From Gemmatimonadota bacterium (GTDB lineage: Bacteria > Gemmatimonadota > Gemmatimonadetes > Gemmatimonadales > GWC2-71-9), in assembly GCA_003221985.1 (NCBI GenBank), contig QHUQ01000107.1, positions 1 to 13,949 on the forward strand: a stretch of DNA of 13,949 nucleotides. Reading direction: 5' to 3'. Below the pieces are notes generated by a model, which was not told the origin of the DNA, searched no databases, and saw only the letters and a list, made by a program, of their open reading frames with translations. This document shows positions 6,600 through 12,883 of the stretch, piece by piece. The position numbers and the translations under genes were made by a program. The first letter of the stretch is position 1. Every line of letters starts with the position of its first letter.

Positions 6600-7649
6600 G
6601 TGTCCGACTCCGTGACGCGCCGGGATTTCTTGCGCTCTGCAGCGGGCGGTGCCGCCGCGAGCACGCTGATGGGAATCCCGCATGCGATGCGGCCGGTGCG
6701 GCCGCTCCCTCCCCCGTCCCGCTGGGCGGCGAAGCCCGTCGCGATCGCGAGCGCGAATGGCCTGCGCGCGGTGCAGAAAGCCTTCGATCTGCTCATGCAG
6801 GGGGCAGACACCCTCGACGCCGTCGTCGAGGGCGTGAAGATCCAGGAGCTCGACCCCAGCGACGACTCCGTCGGCTACGGGGGGTTGCCGAATGCCGAAG
6901 GCGTCGTCCAGCTCGATGCGTCCTGCATGCACGGTCCGACCAAGCGCGCCGGCGCGGTCGGCTGCCTGGAGAACATCAAGACACCCTCGGAAGTCGCCAA
7001 GCTGGTCCTCAAATACACGAATCACGTCTTCCTGGTCGGGGAGGGCGCCAAACGGTTCGCGCTGTCGTACGGCTTCAAGGAAGAAGACCTGCTGACCGAG
7101 CATTCGCGCGAAGCGTGGCTGCGGTGGCGCGCCAATCTGAGCCCGAACGACAATTACCTCGACGTCCCGGATTCGGATCACCTGGTCGTCACCAAGACCG
7201 GCACCATCAACTGCGACGCCGTGACGCCGCAGGGCGATCTCTCCTCGGTGACGACGACGGCCGGCCTTTCCTGGAAGATTCCCGGCCGCGTCGGCGACTC
7301 GCCGATCATCGGCGCGGGACAGTATTGCGACAATGACGTCGGGGCCGCCGGGTCCACCGGGCTCGGCGAGGCCAACATCAAAGTGTGCGGCGGGTTCCTC
7401 ACGGTCGAGCATATGCGGCGCGGCATGAAGCCGACCGATGCCTGTCTCGAGACGTTGAAACGCGTCGTCGCCATGACCGAGACGCGGCTCCTCAATCCGC
7501 AGGGGCGTCCCAAGTTCGACCTCGTGTTCTACGCCGTGACCAAAAGAGGGGAATTCGGCGCCGCCTCGCTGTACCCCAACCGCTACACGGCGCACGACGG
7601 CACGGAAGCCAAACTTCGCGACACGGCCTCCCTATTCTCGCACGCCTGA
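6600..7649 (+). CDS. TAT-exported N4-(beta-N-acetylglucosaminyl)-L-asparaginase-like Ntn hydrolase
   Basis: A family-T2 Ntn hydrolase that would cleave the glycan-asparagine bond or a related amide. The N-terminus has a twin-arginine signal, TRRDFLRSAAGG (R7, R8), followed by an alanine/glycine-rich stretch, so folded protein is probably exported. The mature part carries GYGGLPNAEG (92-101), the self-cleavage site with Gly201-Thr202 (GTINC; Thr202 would become the N-terminal nucleophile), TTTAG (218-222), GRVGDSPIIGAG (229-240) and STGLGE (252-257). Human glycosylasparaginase has Asp-Thr at the cleavage point; the Gly-Thr here resembles isoaspartyl-peptidase/asparaginase relatives, so substrate preference is open. 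GTG 6600 is chosen for its promoter spacing; GTG 6612 is an alternative. An outer-membrane barrel gene follows with overlap, which points to a shared envelope role. Confidence 0.88.
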   Translation: MSDSVTRRDFLRSAAGGAAASTLMGIPHAMRPVRPLPPPSRWAAKPVAIASANGLRAVQKAFDLLMQGADTLDAVVEGVKIQELDPSDDSVGYGGLPNAEGVVQLDASCMHGPTKRAGAVGCLENIKTPSEVAKLVLKYTNHVFLVGEGAKRFALSYGFKEEDLLTEHSREAWLRWRANLSPNDNYLDVPDSDHLVVTKTGTINCDAVTPQGDLSSVTTTAGLSWKIPGRVGDSPIIGAGQYCDNDVGAAGSTGLGEANIKVCGGFLTVEHMRRGMKPTDACLETLKRVVAMTETRLLNPQGRPKFDLVFYAVTKRGEFGAASLYPNRYTAHDGTEAKLRDTASLFSHA

Positions 7650-8764
7650 CCCTCGCGCTCGCCATCGTGCTGGCGTCGCCGCTTGCGGCGCAAGGCGAGG
7701 CGAACCAGCGGAAGACCTGGGTCGACCACCTCTACCCTTTCCTTTACTACAGCTCGATCGATGGATTCTGGTTCGCCGGGCACTACGACTGGTCGAGTCC
7801 GATGGGGTTCGCCGAGCGGCCCGAGCCGACCTTCGGCCGCATCGCGTTGGACGTCGGCGCCAGTACGAAGGGGAGCCACGCGGTCATCCTCGACGCGCAG
7901 GCTCCGGCGTACTGGGAGGGCTGGAGGCTCGGCGTGACGCTGAGCCTGACCCGCGCCAACCGGCTGGGCTACTTCGGCCAGGGGAACAGCACGGTCTACG
8001 ATCGCGACAGCACGACCGGACCGGGACGCTCGTACTTTTACCGCGTCAGTCGCGCGAACCGGGCGGCGCGCGTCACCATACAACGGAAAATCGTCGGGCC
8101 GCTCCGCGTGCTCGTCGGGGGATCGCTCGAGCACACCGCGTTCCGCGCGCTGCCGGGCGTGAGCATCTACGAGCGCGACAGCACCGGCCCCTTTTCCGAT
8201 CGCGTCGCCCGCGTCGGGCTCGTGTTCGACACGCGGGATCTGGAGATCGATCCGCATCGGGGTGTGTTCGCCGAAGCACTCCAGAGCAGCGGCCGCGGGT
8301 ACGCGCGCAGCAGCGCGGCGCTGCACGTCTATGCGCATCCGCTCGAGCGTCTCATTCTCGCCGGCCGCGTCGGTCGTGAAACGATCACCGGCACGGCGCC
8401 CCTCGCGGTGCAACAAACCATGGAAACCAGTGAGGGGCCTGTGGTCGCATTGGGCGGAGCGCGCTCGCTGCGAGGTTACTATGACGGGCGGTTCGTGGGG
8501 CCGGGCAAGATCGTGTATGGCGCGGAGGCTCGATACGGGCTGCTGTGGGCACCGCGGCTCCTCGAGGTCAAGCTGTTCGCGTTTTACGATGCGGGGCGGG
8601 TCTTCGGCGACGGCGAAACCGTGCGCCTCACGTTCCGCGACCTGCACGAGGCGATGGGTGGCGGCGTGGCGATGTCGCTGATGCGCAATACGCTGATTCT
8701 GTTGGAAGCGGGCAAGGGGACCGAGCCGGCGCAGGTGACCTTCGCGACCGCCTGGAGCTTCTAG
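7634..8764 (+). CDS. Omp85/BamA-superfamily outer-membrane beta-barrel protein (no visible POTRA domain)
   Basis: Predicted outer-membrane barrel of the bacterial surface antigen type. From ATT 7634 it has 376 residues: a signal peptide (MLARLTLALAIVLASPLAAQ, 1-20), then barrel strands, the VFDTRDLEIDPHRGVF segment (197-212) and GGARSLRGYYDGR (274-286), which contains the conserved loop-6 RGY of Omp85 proteins. It ends in phenylalanine (SF), the usual BAM-recognition end. There is no room for POTRA domains. The start is uncertain: no ATG, GTG or TTG lies in frame near the signal peptide. Candidates are ATT 7634 (complete signal peptide), CTG 7646 (CTGA overlap with the asparaginase stop at 7647-7649) and GTG 7667 (signal mostly lost). 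Translation is probably coupled to the upstream gene. The stop shares a CTAG with the convergent gene. Confidence 0.82.
   Translation: MLARLTLALAIVLASPLAAQGEANQRKTWVDHLYPFLYYSSIDGFWFAGHYDWSSPMGFAERPEPTFGRIALDVGASTKGSHAVILDAQAPAYWEGWRLGVTLSLTRANRLGYFGQGNSTVYDRDSTTGPGRSYFYRVSRANRAARVTIQRKIVGPLRVLVGGSLEHTAFRALPGVSIYERDSTGPFSDRVARVGLVFDTRDLEIDPHRGVFAEALQSSGRGYARSSAALHVYAHPLERLILAGRVGRETITGTAPLAVQQTMETSEGPVVALGGARSLRGYYDGRFVGPGKIVYGAEARYGLLWAPRLLEVKLFAFYDAGRVFGDGETVRLTFRDLHEAMGGGVAMSLMRNTLILLEAGKGTEPAQVTFATAWSF
8761..8764. other. Shared palindromic CTAG forming the stop codons of two convergent genes
   Basis: The plus-strand barrel gene ends with TAG at 8762-8764 and the minus-strand dehydrogenase gene ends with TAG read from 8763-8761. 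The palindrome CTAG supplies both stops, so the genes overlap by four bases and no space is left for a terminator between them. Confidence 0.9.
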
Positions 8765-9897
8765 CTCACTTCTTTTATCTCCACGCCGCGCCGTCGCAGT
8801 TCATCCACATACGCCTGAAACGGCACGGCCTCATCCGGCGTGTGCACACCCTCCGCCGTGATCCTGCCGTCCACCTGCATCAACCCCGTAATCGCCAGCG
8901 AGTATCCGGTCGTACGCATCATCGCGCTGATTCCGGTCTTCTCATCGAAGTAATCCAGCAGCTGCCATGCGACGCGCCGGCCATCCCGACCCTGCACGTC
9001 GACGCGGAGCGCGACCAGGTCCCGCCCGTTCGGCTTCGTGAGCTGAGGCGACACCGCCGCGATGAACGCGTCGCGCGGCACGATCTCCGTGCCTTTCACC
9101 ATCACGGGATCCAACGAGAGCAGCCCCATCTCGCGAATCGGCCGCATGATCGCCACGTGTCCGGGATAGCGCAGCGTCTTGTACTCCATCGTCCGCACCT
9201 TGCCGCGATACGCCCACGGCATGGTCGATATTCCGCCGCCCGTGTGGAATGCCTCGAGCGTACCCACCGGGCTGGGGAAGTGCACGTCTTCCAGCTCGGA
9301 GAGCGCGTCCACGCGTTCCGGGCGGCCCTCGCGCAGCACCCAGGATGGCGTCGTGTAGTAGTCGAGCGCCCCTTCGAGCGAGTAGACGATCTGGTAATTG
9401 AGCGGCGGCTCCGGCTGCTGCGGCAGGCCGCCGACAAAGATCTTGACACTGTCGGCGGCGCCGACGCGGCGAATCCCTTCCGCCGCGATGATGTTGACCA
9501 TGCCGGGCGCGAGCCCGCAATCGGGAATCACCGAGACCCGTCGCTTTGCAGCGGCCGCGTGCAGCGTCTTTTGCCGCTTCACGATTTCCGTGTTGCCGCC
9601 CAGGTCGGCGCAGTGCAGCCCCATCGCGACGGCAGCCTTGGCAACGGGAAAGTTGAAGTAGTACGGCAGCGCATTCATGACGGCGTCATGCCCGCGCATC
9701 AGCTTCCGCAGCTGTGGGCCACGCTTGGCGTCGAGCCTCGCGGTCACCAGCCGCTTGTTCTTCTTTTTCTCGAGAAACGCCGGGATGCGGCGGGGATGCA
9801 AATCGGCGAGTGTAACGCGCTCCACCTCGGGACGCTGCAGCAGATCATACGCGCAGGCAGAACCCTGTAGCCCAGCGCCCAGCACAAGCATGCGCAT
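8761..9897 (-). CDS. Saccharopine dehydrogenase-family oxidoreductase, possibly lysine 6-dehydrogenase
   Basis: A 378-residue NAD(P)-dependent oxidoreductase of the saccharopine dehydrogenase group. The N-terminus is a Rossmann fold opening with MRMLVLGAGLQGSACAYDLL (GxGxxG at 7-12), followed by DAVMNALPYY (71-80), DLGGNT (98-103) and PDCGLAPGM (125-133). This layout and length resemble stand-alone lysine 6-dehydrogenases and relatives that act on amino acids, rather than the longer bifunctional eukaryotic proteins. The substrate cannot be fixed from sequence. The ATG at 9895-9897 has GAGAGG nine bases upstream; an ATG two codons later is possible. It is transcribed away from a TetR gene across a 66-bp gap, so regulation by that protein is likely. 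It converges with the barrel gene. Confidence 0.8.
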   Translation of the reverse strand: MRMLVLGAGLQGSACAYDLLQRPEVERVTLADLHPRRIPAFLEKKKNKRLVTARLDAKRGPQLRKLMRGHDAVMNALPYYFNFPVAKAAVAMGLHCADLGGNTEIVKRQKTLHAAAAKRRVSVIPDCGLAPGMVNIIAAEGIRRVGAADSVKIFVGGLPQQPEPPLNYQIVYSLEGALDYYTTPSWVLREGRPERVDALSELEDVHFPSPVGTLEAFHTGGGISTMPWAYRGKVRTMEYKTLRYPGHVAIMRPIREMGLLSLDPVMVKGTEIVPRDAFIAAVSPQLTKPNGRDLVALRVDVQGRDGRRVAWQLLDYFDEKTGISAMMRTTGYSLAITGLMQVDGRITAEGVHTPDEAVPFQAYVDELRRRGVEIKEVS

Positions 9898-9929
9898 TGA
9901 TTACAACCTCTCCGAGTGATCGATGGGGG

Positions 9930-9956
9930 TTGAAGCGGCGGGAAAGCTAGTAGATT
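9930..9956 (+). promoter_or_regulatory. Probable leaderless promoter of the TetR gene
   Basis: TAGATT (9951-9956) matches the -10 consensus at four positions and ends seven bases before the GTG start at 9964, the spacing expected for a leaderless transcript. Upstream, TTGAAG (9930-9935) could serve as -35, but the 15-bp spacer is short. No Shine-Dalgarno precedes the GTG. The -10 element is the better supported part. Confidence 0.5.
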
Positions 9957-9963
9957 CGCCACC

Positions 9964-10572
9964 GTGTCGCACCCCTCGCTATCCCACGCGGGCGCCGCGG
10001 GCGCCGCAGACCTGACGCGGCAGCGCCTGATCCGTGCGGCGCTGGAGCTGTTCACCACGAAAGGCTACCACGACACCACGACGGCCCAGATCGCGAAGAA
10101 GGCCGGCATCGCCGAGGGGACGATCTATCGCCATTTCGCGAGCAAGCAGCAGCTGGTGAACGAGCTGTACCGCGCTGCGCAGCGCTGGGCGGCCAAAGTG
10201 GTACAGGAGACCTCGCGCGGTCCGGAGACGGGAACCGCACGGGCGCAGCTGACGGCCGTCGCGCACGGCCTGTTGGACGGGGCGGCCCGTGACACGGCCA
10301 TCGTCAAGCTGGGACTCCTCGAGCCGCTCGACGCACTGCTGGACGAGGAAAGTCGCAGGACGGAACGGGAGTTTCGGACGGCGATCGAGCGCATCGTGGC
10401 GGAGGGCAAGGCTCAGGGCACCGTACGCGCAGGTGCGGTAGAGATCTGGGCGGGCGTCTGGCTCGCGGCGATTCGTTATGCGTTGAAGAAGATCGTTGTG
10501 GGAGAATGGAAACCCGGCGATGCCGGTGTGCGACTGGTGATCGATGCAGCATGGCGAGCGATTGGCGCGTAA
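9964..10572 (+). CDS. TetR/AcrR-family transcriptional regulator
   Basis: A 202-residue repressor-type protein. The DNA-binding domain covers about residues 18-64: RLIRAALELFTTKGYHDTTT, then the helix-turn-helix AQIAKKAGIAEGTIYRHFASK and LVNELYR, all typical of TetR. The C-terminal helical ligand domain (about 70-200) is not recognisable to a specific effector. The start is GTG at 9964, preceded by a -10-like TAGATT. It is divergent from the dehydrogenase gene, the usual arrangement for a TetR protein controlling its neighbour; amino acid or intermediate sensing is only a guess. Its TAA stop lies inside the left arm of a 22-bp inverted repeat. Confidence 0.92.
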   Translation: MSHPSLSHAGAAGAADLTRQRLIRAALELFTTKGYHDTTTAQIAKKAGIAEGTIYRHFASKQQLVNELYRAAQRWAAKVVQETSRGPETGTARAQLTAVAHGLLDGAARDTAIVKLGLLEPLDALLDEESRRTEREFRTAIERIVAEGKAQGTVRAGAVEIWAGVWLAAIRYALKKIVVGEWKPGDAGVRLVIDAAWRAIGA

Positions 10573-10635
10573 GCGATGGGCCCCACTTCGCGACAAAAAG
10601 CAACAGTCGCTCCGTGGGGCCCATCGCTTACGCGC
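10565..10635. repeat. Large perfect inverted repeat (22-bp arms) between convergent genes
   Basis: Arms at 10565-10586 and 10614-10635 are perfectly complementary over 22 bp; the arm core is AAGCGATGGGCCCCAC. Inside the 27-base loop, GCGAC (10590-10594) pairs with GTCGC (10606-10610) after a symmetrical 3x3 internal loop, leaving an 11-base A-rich loop. The left arm contains the TetR stop codon; the right arm ends directly before the phosphoesterase stop (10636-10638). It may act as a bidirectional terminator or RNA 3'-end protector, although neither side has a T-run. A mobile REP-like or MITE-like origin is also possible. Confidence 0.9.
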
Positions 10636-11712
10636 TTACCCCCGTCGCAACTCAAACAGCGCAATCTCTGGTGGCACAAAAACCCGCAACGGCACGCCTA
10701 CCACGCCGATCCCGCGACTCACATAGAGCTGACTGCTCCCCTGGGTGAAATGGCCCATCACGTATTTCGTGATCAGGCGGCCGGGGGACCAACCGACCAC
10801 CGGCAGGTAGAACTGACCGCCATGGATGTGGCCGGCGAGGGTCAGGGGAATCGCGCGCGGGGCGGCGCCGTCGAACGCACCGGGGCGGTGCGCGAGCAGA
10901 ATCCGGAACGCGTCCGTCGCCGGCGGTGTGAGGCGGAGTGCGGCATCGAGGTCGGCGTCCTGGGGATCGATGACGGCATCCTGGCCGGTGTAACGATCGT
11001 GGTTGCCGAGCACGGTCACCACGCCGAGTGACGCGTGCAGGTCGCGAAAGGCACGGACGTAGTCGGGGATGAACGATGGAGAGATGTCGATCATGTCTCC
11101 CGTCTGCACGATGAGATCGGCGCCCAGCGCGTTGGTCTGCGCGACGATCGCTCGCATCTTCTCTTCCGACATGTGGATGCCGGCGTGCACGTCCGAGAGA
11201 TGCGCGATGCGGATGCCGTCGAGACCGGGCGGCAGGTCGGGAAACAGGAGCGTGCGCCTGGTTATCGACGGCAGGCGCTCGGCGCTCCAAATACCGTAGG
11301 CGGACACGCCGAGACCGGCGGCGGCGTAGGCGTAGGTGGCGCGAGCAAGGAATTGACGGCGGGACAAGGCGGTTGGGCGGTTAGGCGGTTGGGCGGTTGG
11401 AGAAGCCCGCAGTTTACTAACCGCCCAACCGCCTAACCGCCGAACCGCCTTCCCAAGGATGTACACCGCCACCAGCCCACAAAAAATCCAGCCGAGCAGC
11501 TGCCACGCGATCCAGGGTGCGATGTACGGCGTGCGGCTGATGCCCCACAAGCTGCCGGAGAACATCCGCACCGCGACGATGACCCAGGGGATGTTGAAAA
11601 CCACGAAGAGGAGCGCCAGCGGACGGCGCGCGGTCAGCGGCAGGCGTTCGCGCAGGTACAGGTACAGCAGCAACTGCGGCGCTGCGAACAGCAACAGATA
11701 AATTAGGGTCAT
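10636..11712 (-). CDS. Membrane-anchored metallophosphoesterase (YkuE/YaeI-like)
   Basis: A calcineurin-like phosphoesterase with a two-metal active site. Helices at about 2-20, 31-51 and 64-86 are followed by a linker (88-116), then an SRRQFLAR twin-arginine-like motif (117-124) with a fourth helix (125-142), and the catalytic domain from about 165. Metal-binding motifs are in order: DVH (D174, H176), GDMID (D206), GNHD (N237, H238), H275 and GHIHGG (H295, H297). The distance from GNHD to the next histidine is only 37 residues; relatives usually have about 35 more, so an internal segment seems missing and the spot carries a seven-residue near-duplication (QDAVIDP/QDADLDA). The linker is encoded by a repeat hairpin. 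The ATG (11710-11712) shares bases with the start of the opposite gene. Substrate unknown; this family includes UDP-diacylglucosamine hydrolase-type activities. Confidence 0.85.
   Translation of the reverse strand: MTLIYLLLFAAPQLLLYLYLRERLPLTARRPLALLFVVFNIPWVIVAVRMFSGSLWGISRTPYIAPWIAWQLLGWIFCGLVAVYILGKAVRRLGGWAVSKLRASPTAQPPNRPTALSRRQFLARATYAYAAAGLGVSAYGIWSAERLPSITRRTLLFPDLPPGLDGIRIAHLSDVHAGIHMSEEKMRAIVAQTNALGADLIVQTGDMIDISPSFIPDYVRAFRDLHASLGVVTVLGNHDRYTGQDAVIDPQDADLDAALRLTPPATDAFRILLAHRPGAFDGAAPRAIPLTLAGHIHGGQFYLPVVGWSPGRLITKYVMGHFTQGSSQLYVSRGIGVVGVPLRVFVPPEIALFELRRG
11366..11451. repeat. Inverted repeat built from four 8-bp units per arm, inside the phosphoesterase gene
   Basis: On the plus strand 11368-11399 is GGCGGTT followed by G, A, G, G, four 8-bp units in tandem. 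After an 18-base spacer, 11418-11449 is the same array in reverse complement (TAACCGCC, CAACCGCC, TAACCGCC, GAACCGCC). As a hairpin the arms 11366-11398 and 11419-11451 pair at 32 of 33 positions. The array codes for residues 88-116, a non-conserved linker between membrane helices. The 8-bp unit is not a multiple of three, so the repeat is a property of the DNA, not of the protein. Confidence 0.92.
11699..11704 (+). promoter_or_regulatory. -10-like element of the S41-like gene
   Basis: TAAATT lies six bases before the ATG at 11711 with no Shine-Dalgarno between, again the spacing of a leaderless transcript. No clear -35 is seen. It lies inside the coding sequence of the divergent phosphoesterase gene. 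Confidence 0.4.
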
Positions 11713-11713
11713 G
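11710..11713. other. Shared CATG: overlapping start codons of two divergent genes
   Basis: ATG at 11711-11713 starts the plus-strand S41-like gene and ATG read from 11712-11710 starts the minus-strand phosphoesterase gene. Both starts are supported by their N-termini: a signal peptide on the plus strand and a membrane helix on the minus strand. The minus-strand frame has no earlier start codon. The genes share bases at their 5' ends, so each promoter must lie inside the other's coding region. Confidence 0.75.
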
Positions 11714-12883
11714 CCATCCCGTACGTCGTGGCTTTTGGTGATGTTCCCCGCGCTGCTCGCGGCGCAGCGTTCATCGCCCGTCGAGCGGCAGCTGGTCGCG
11801 GCCGGCGTCTGGGCGGAAGCGCGCTACAACTATGCCTACTGGGACGCCGTGCGCGCGAACTGGGACTCCGCGTTGCTGCGGAGCATCGAACGCCGGCCCT
11901 TCATCATGGACTACGCCACGAACGATGAGATGCGCGTCGCGCGGCCTGAACGGCTGGCGGAGATCCTCGCGGTCCAGGGGATTCCCGCGGCGGTCTGGAT
12001 CCGCGACTCCGTGTTGCCCGAGATCTCCGCCGCCACGGAGGCGAGCCGCTGGGAGCGCGCCGTGGCGGCCATGCTGGAGGGGGAGCGCAGTACCGCCTTG
12101 CATCTGCTGTTGCGGCTCCCCGGCGGCACGGAGCGGGGAGCGAGCGTCACGCGCAGCGTGCCGCTCACGGCTCAATCAGTGCTCGAGCGGCCGGCGGCGG
12201 CACTCGAAGCCGACACGCTCGCGGATGGGGCGATCTGGGTGCGGGTGAACTCCTTCGCCGATCCCGACGTCCTGGCGCTGTTCGATCGCGTGCTGGGAGG
12301 CGCTCCCCGCGAGGGGCCACGGCATCACGGCCTCATCCTCGATTTGCGGGAGACGACATGGACAGCGGGAGGCCGCGAGCACGGGTATGCGATGCTCGCC
12401 CGGCTCATCGAGCGCCCGGTGCTGACGTCACGCTGGCGGACGCCGCAGTATCGTCCCGCGTACCGGGGCAGTGATTTGCCGGACTCCGCGGGCGCCTGGC
12501 TCACCGCGCCGTCCGACACGATCTGGCCGCCGCCGAGCCGCGAGCGCGTCCCCTACACCGGCCCCGTAGCGGTGCTGTGCTCGTCACGCACGGCGGGACC
12601 CGCCGAGGATTTTCTCGTGGCGTTTCGCGGCGGCAACCGCGGCCCCATCATCGGTGAGCCGTCGGCCGGCAGTACGGGGCAGACGGCAGTCCTGTCGCTC
12701 GCGGGCGGGTGGCAGCTGCGCGTCACCGTCACGCGCGACGCGTATCCGGACGGCAGGGAATTCGTGCGCACCGGAATCGTCCCGGAGCGCGCGGTCGAGG
12801 TGCGGGTCGCCGACGTGCTCGCAGGACGTGACGCGGCGCTGGAGCGGGCGCGCGCCTACCTCATGGAGATCGCCCGCCGCTAG
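11711..12883 (+). CDS. Exported S41-peptidase-like protein lacking the expected catalytic serine
   Basis: A 390-residue secreted protein with a signal peptide (SWLLVMFPALLAAQ, 6-19). The C-terminal half has the S41 (C-terminal processing peptidase/tricorn core) fold signature: IWVRVNSFADPD (175-186), GLILDLR (207-213), GPVAVLCSSRTAGPAEDF (284-301), IIGEPSAGSTGQ (313-324) and YPDGREFVRTGIVPER (345-360). Relatives read RTxSAAEDF at the nucleophile; here the serine position is G296 (RTAGPAEDF), and DLRxNxGG is changed to DLRETTWTAGG. The active site is therefore probably lost and the protein may bind peptides or act as a scaffold. S291 or S292 as an alternative nucleophile is less likely by position. 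N-terminal residues YNYAYWDAV and NWDSAL match the helical start of this S41 subgroup. Its stop shares a CTAG with the convergent gene. Confidence 0.8.
   Translation: MPSRTSWLLVMFPALLAAQRSSPVERQLVAAGVWAEARYNYAYWDAVRANWDSALLRSIERRPFIMDYATNDEMRVARPERLAEILAVQGIPAAVWIRDSVLPEISAATEASRWERAVAAMLEGERSTALHLLLRLPGGTERGASVTRSVPLTAQSVLERPAAALEADTLADGAIWVRVNSFADPDVLALFDRVLGGAPREGPRHHGLILDLRETTWTAGGREHGYAMLARLIERPVLTSRWRTPQYRPAYRGSDLPDSAGAWLTAPSDTIWPPPSRERVPYTGPVAVLCSSRTAGPAEDFLVAFRGGNRGPIIGEPSAGSTGQTAVLSLAGGWQLRVTVTRDAYPDGREFVRTGIVPERAVEVRVADVLAGRDAALERARAYLMEIARR
12880..12883. other. Second shared CTAG forming two convergent stop codons
   Basis: The S41-like gene stops with TAG at 12881-12883 and the dienelactone-hydrolase-like gene stops with TAG read from 12882-12880. 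As at 8761-8764, the palindrome CTAG serves both genes, with a four-base overlap. Confidence 0.9.

Noticed and set aside
6513..7595. 360-codon open frame on the minus strand opposite the asparaginase gene
   Set aside because: It mirrors a strongly conserved Ntn hydrolase gene with a TAT signal and cleavage motif; the antisense product has low-complexity, His/Arg/Gly-rich composition with no recognisable domain. Long antisense frames are expected at this GC content.
11366..11451. CRISPR array
   Set aside because: Units are only 8 bp, adjacent without spacers and inverted between the arms, and no cas genes are present.
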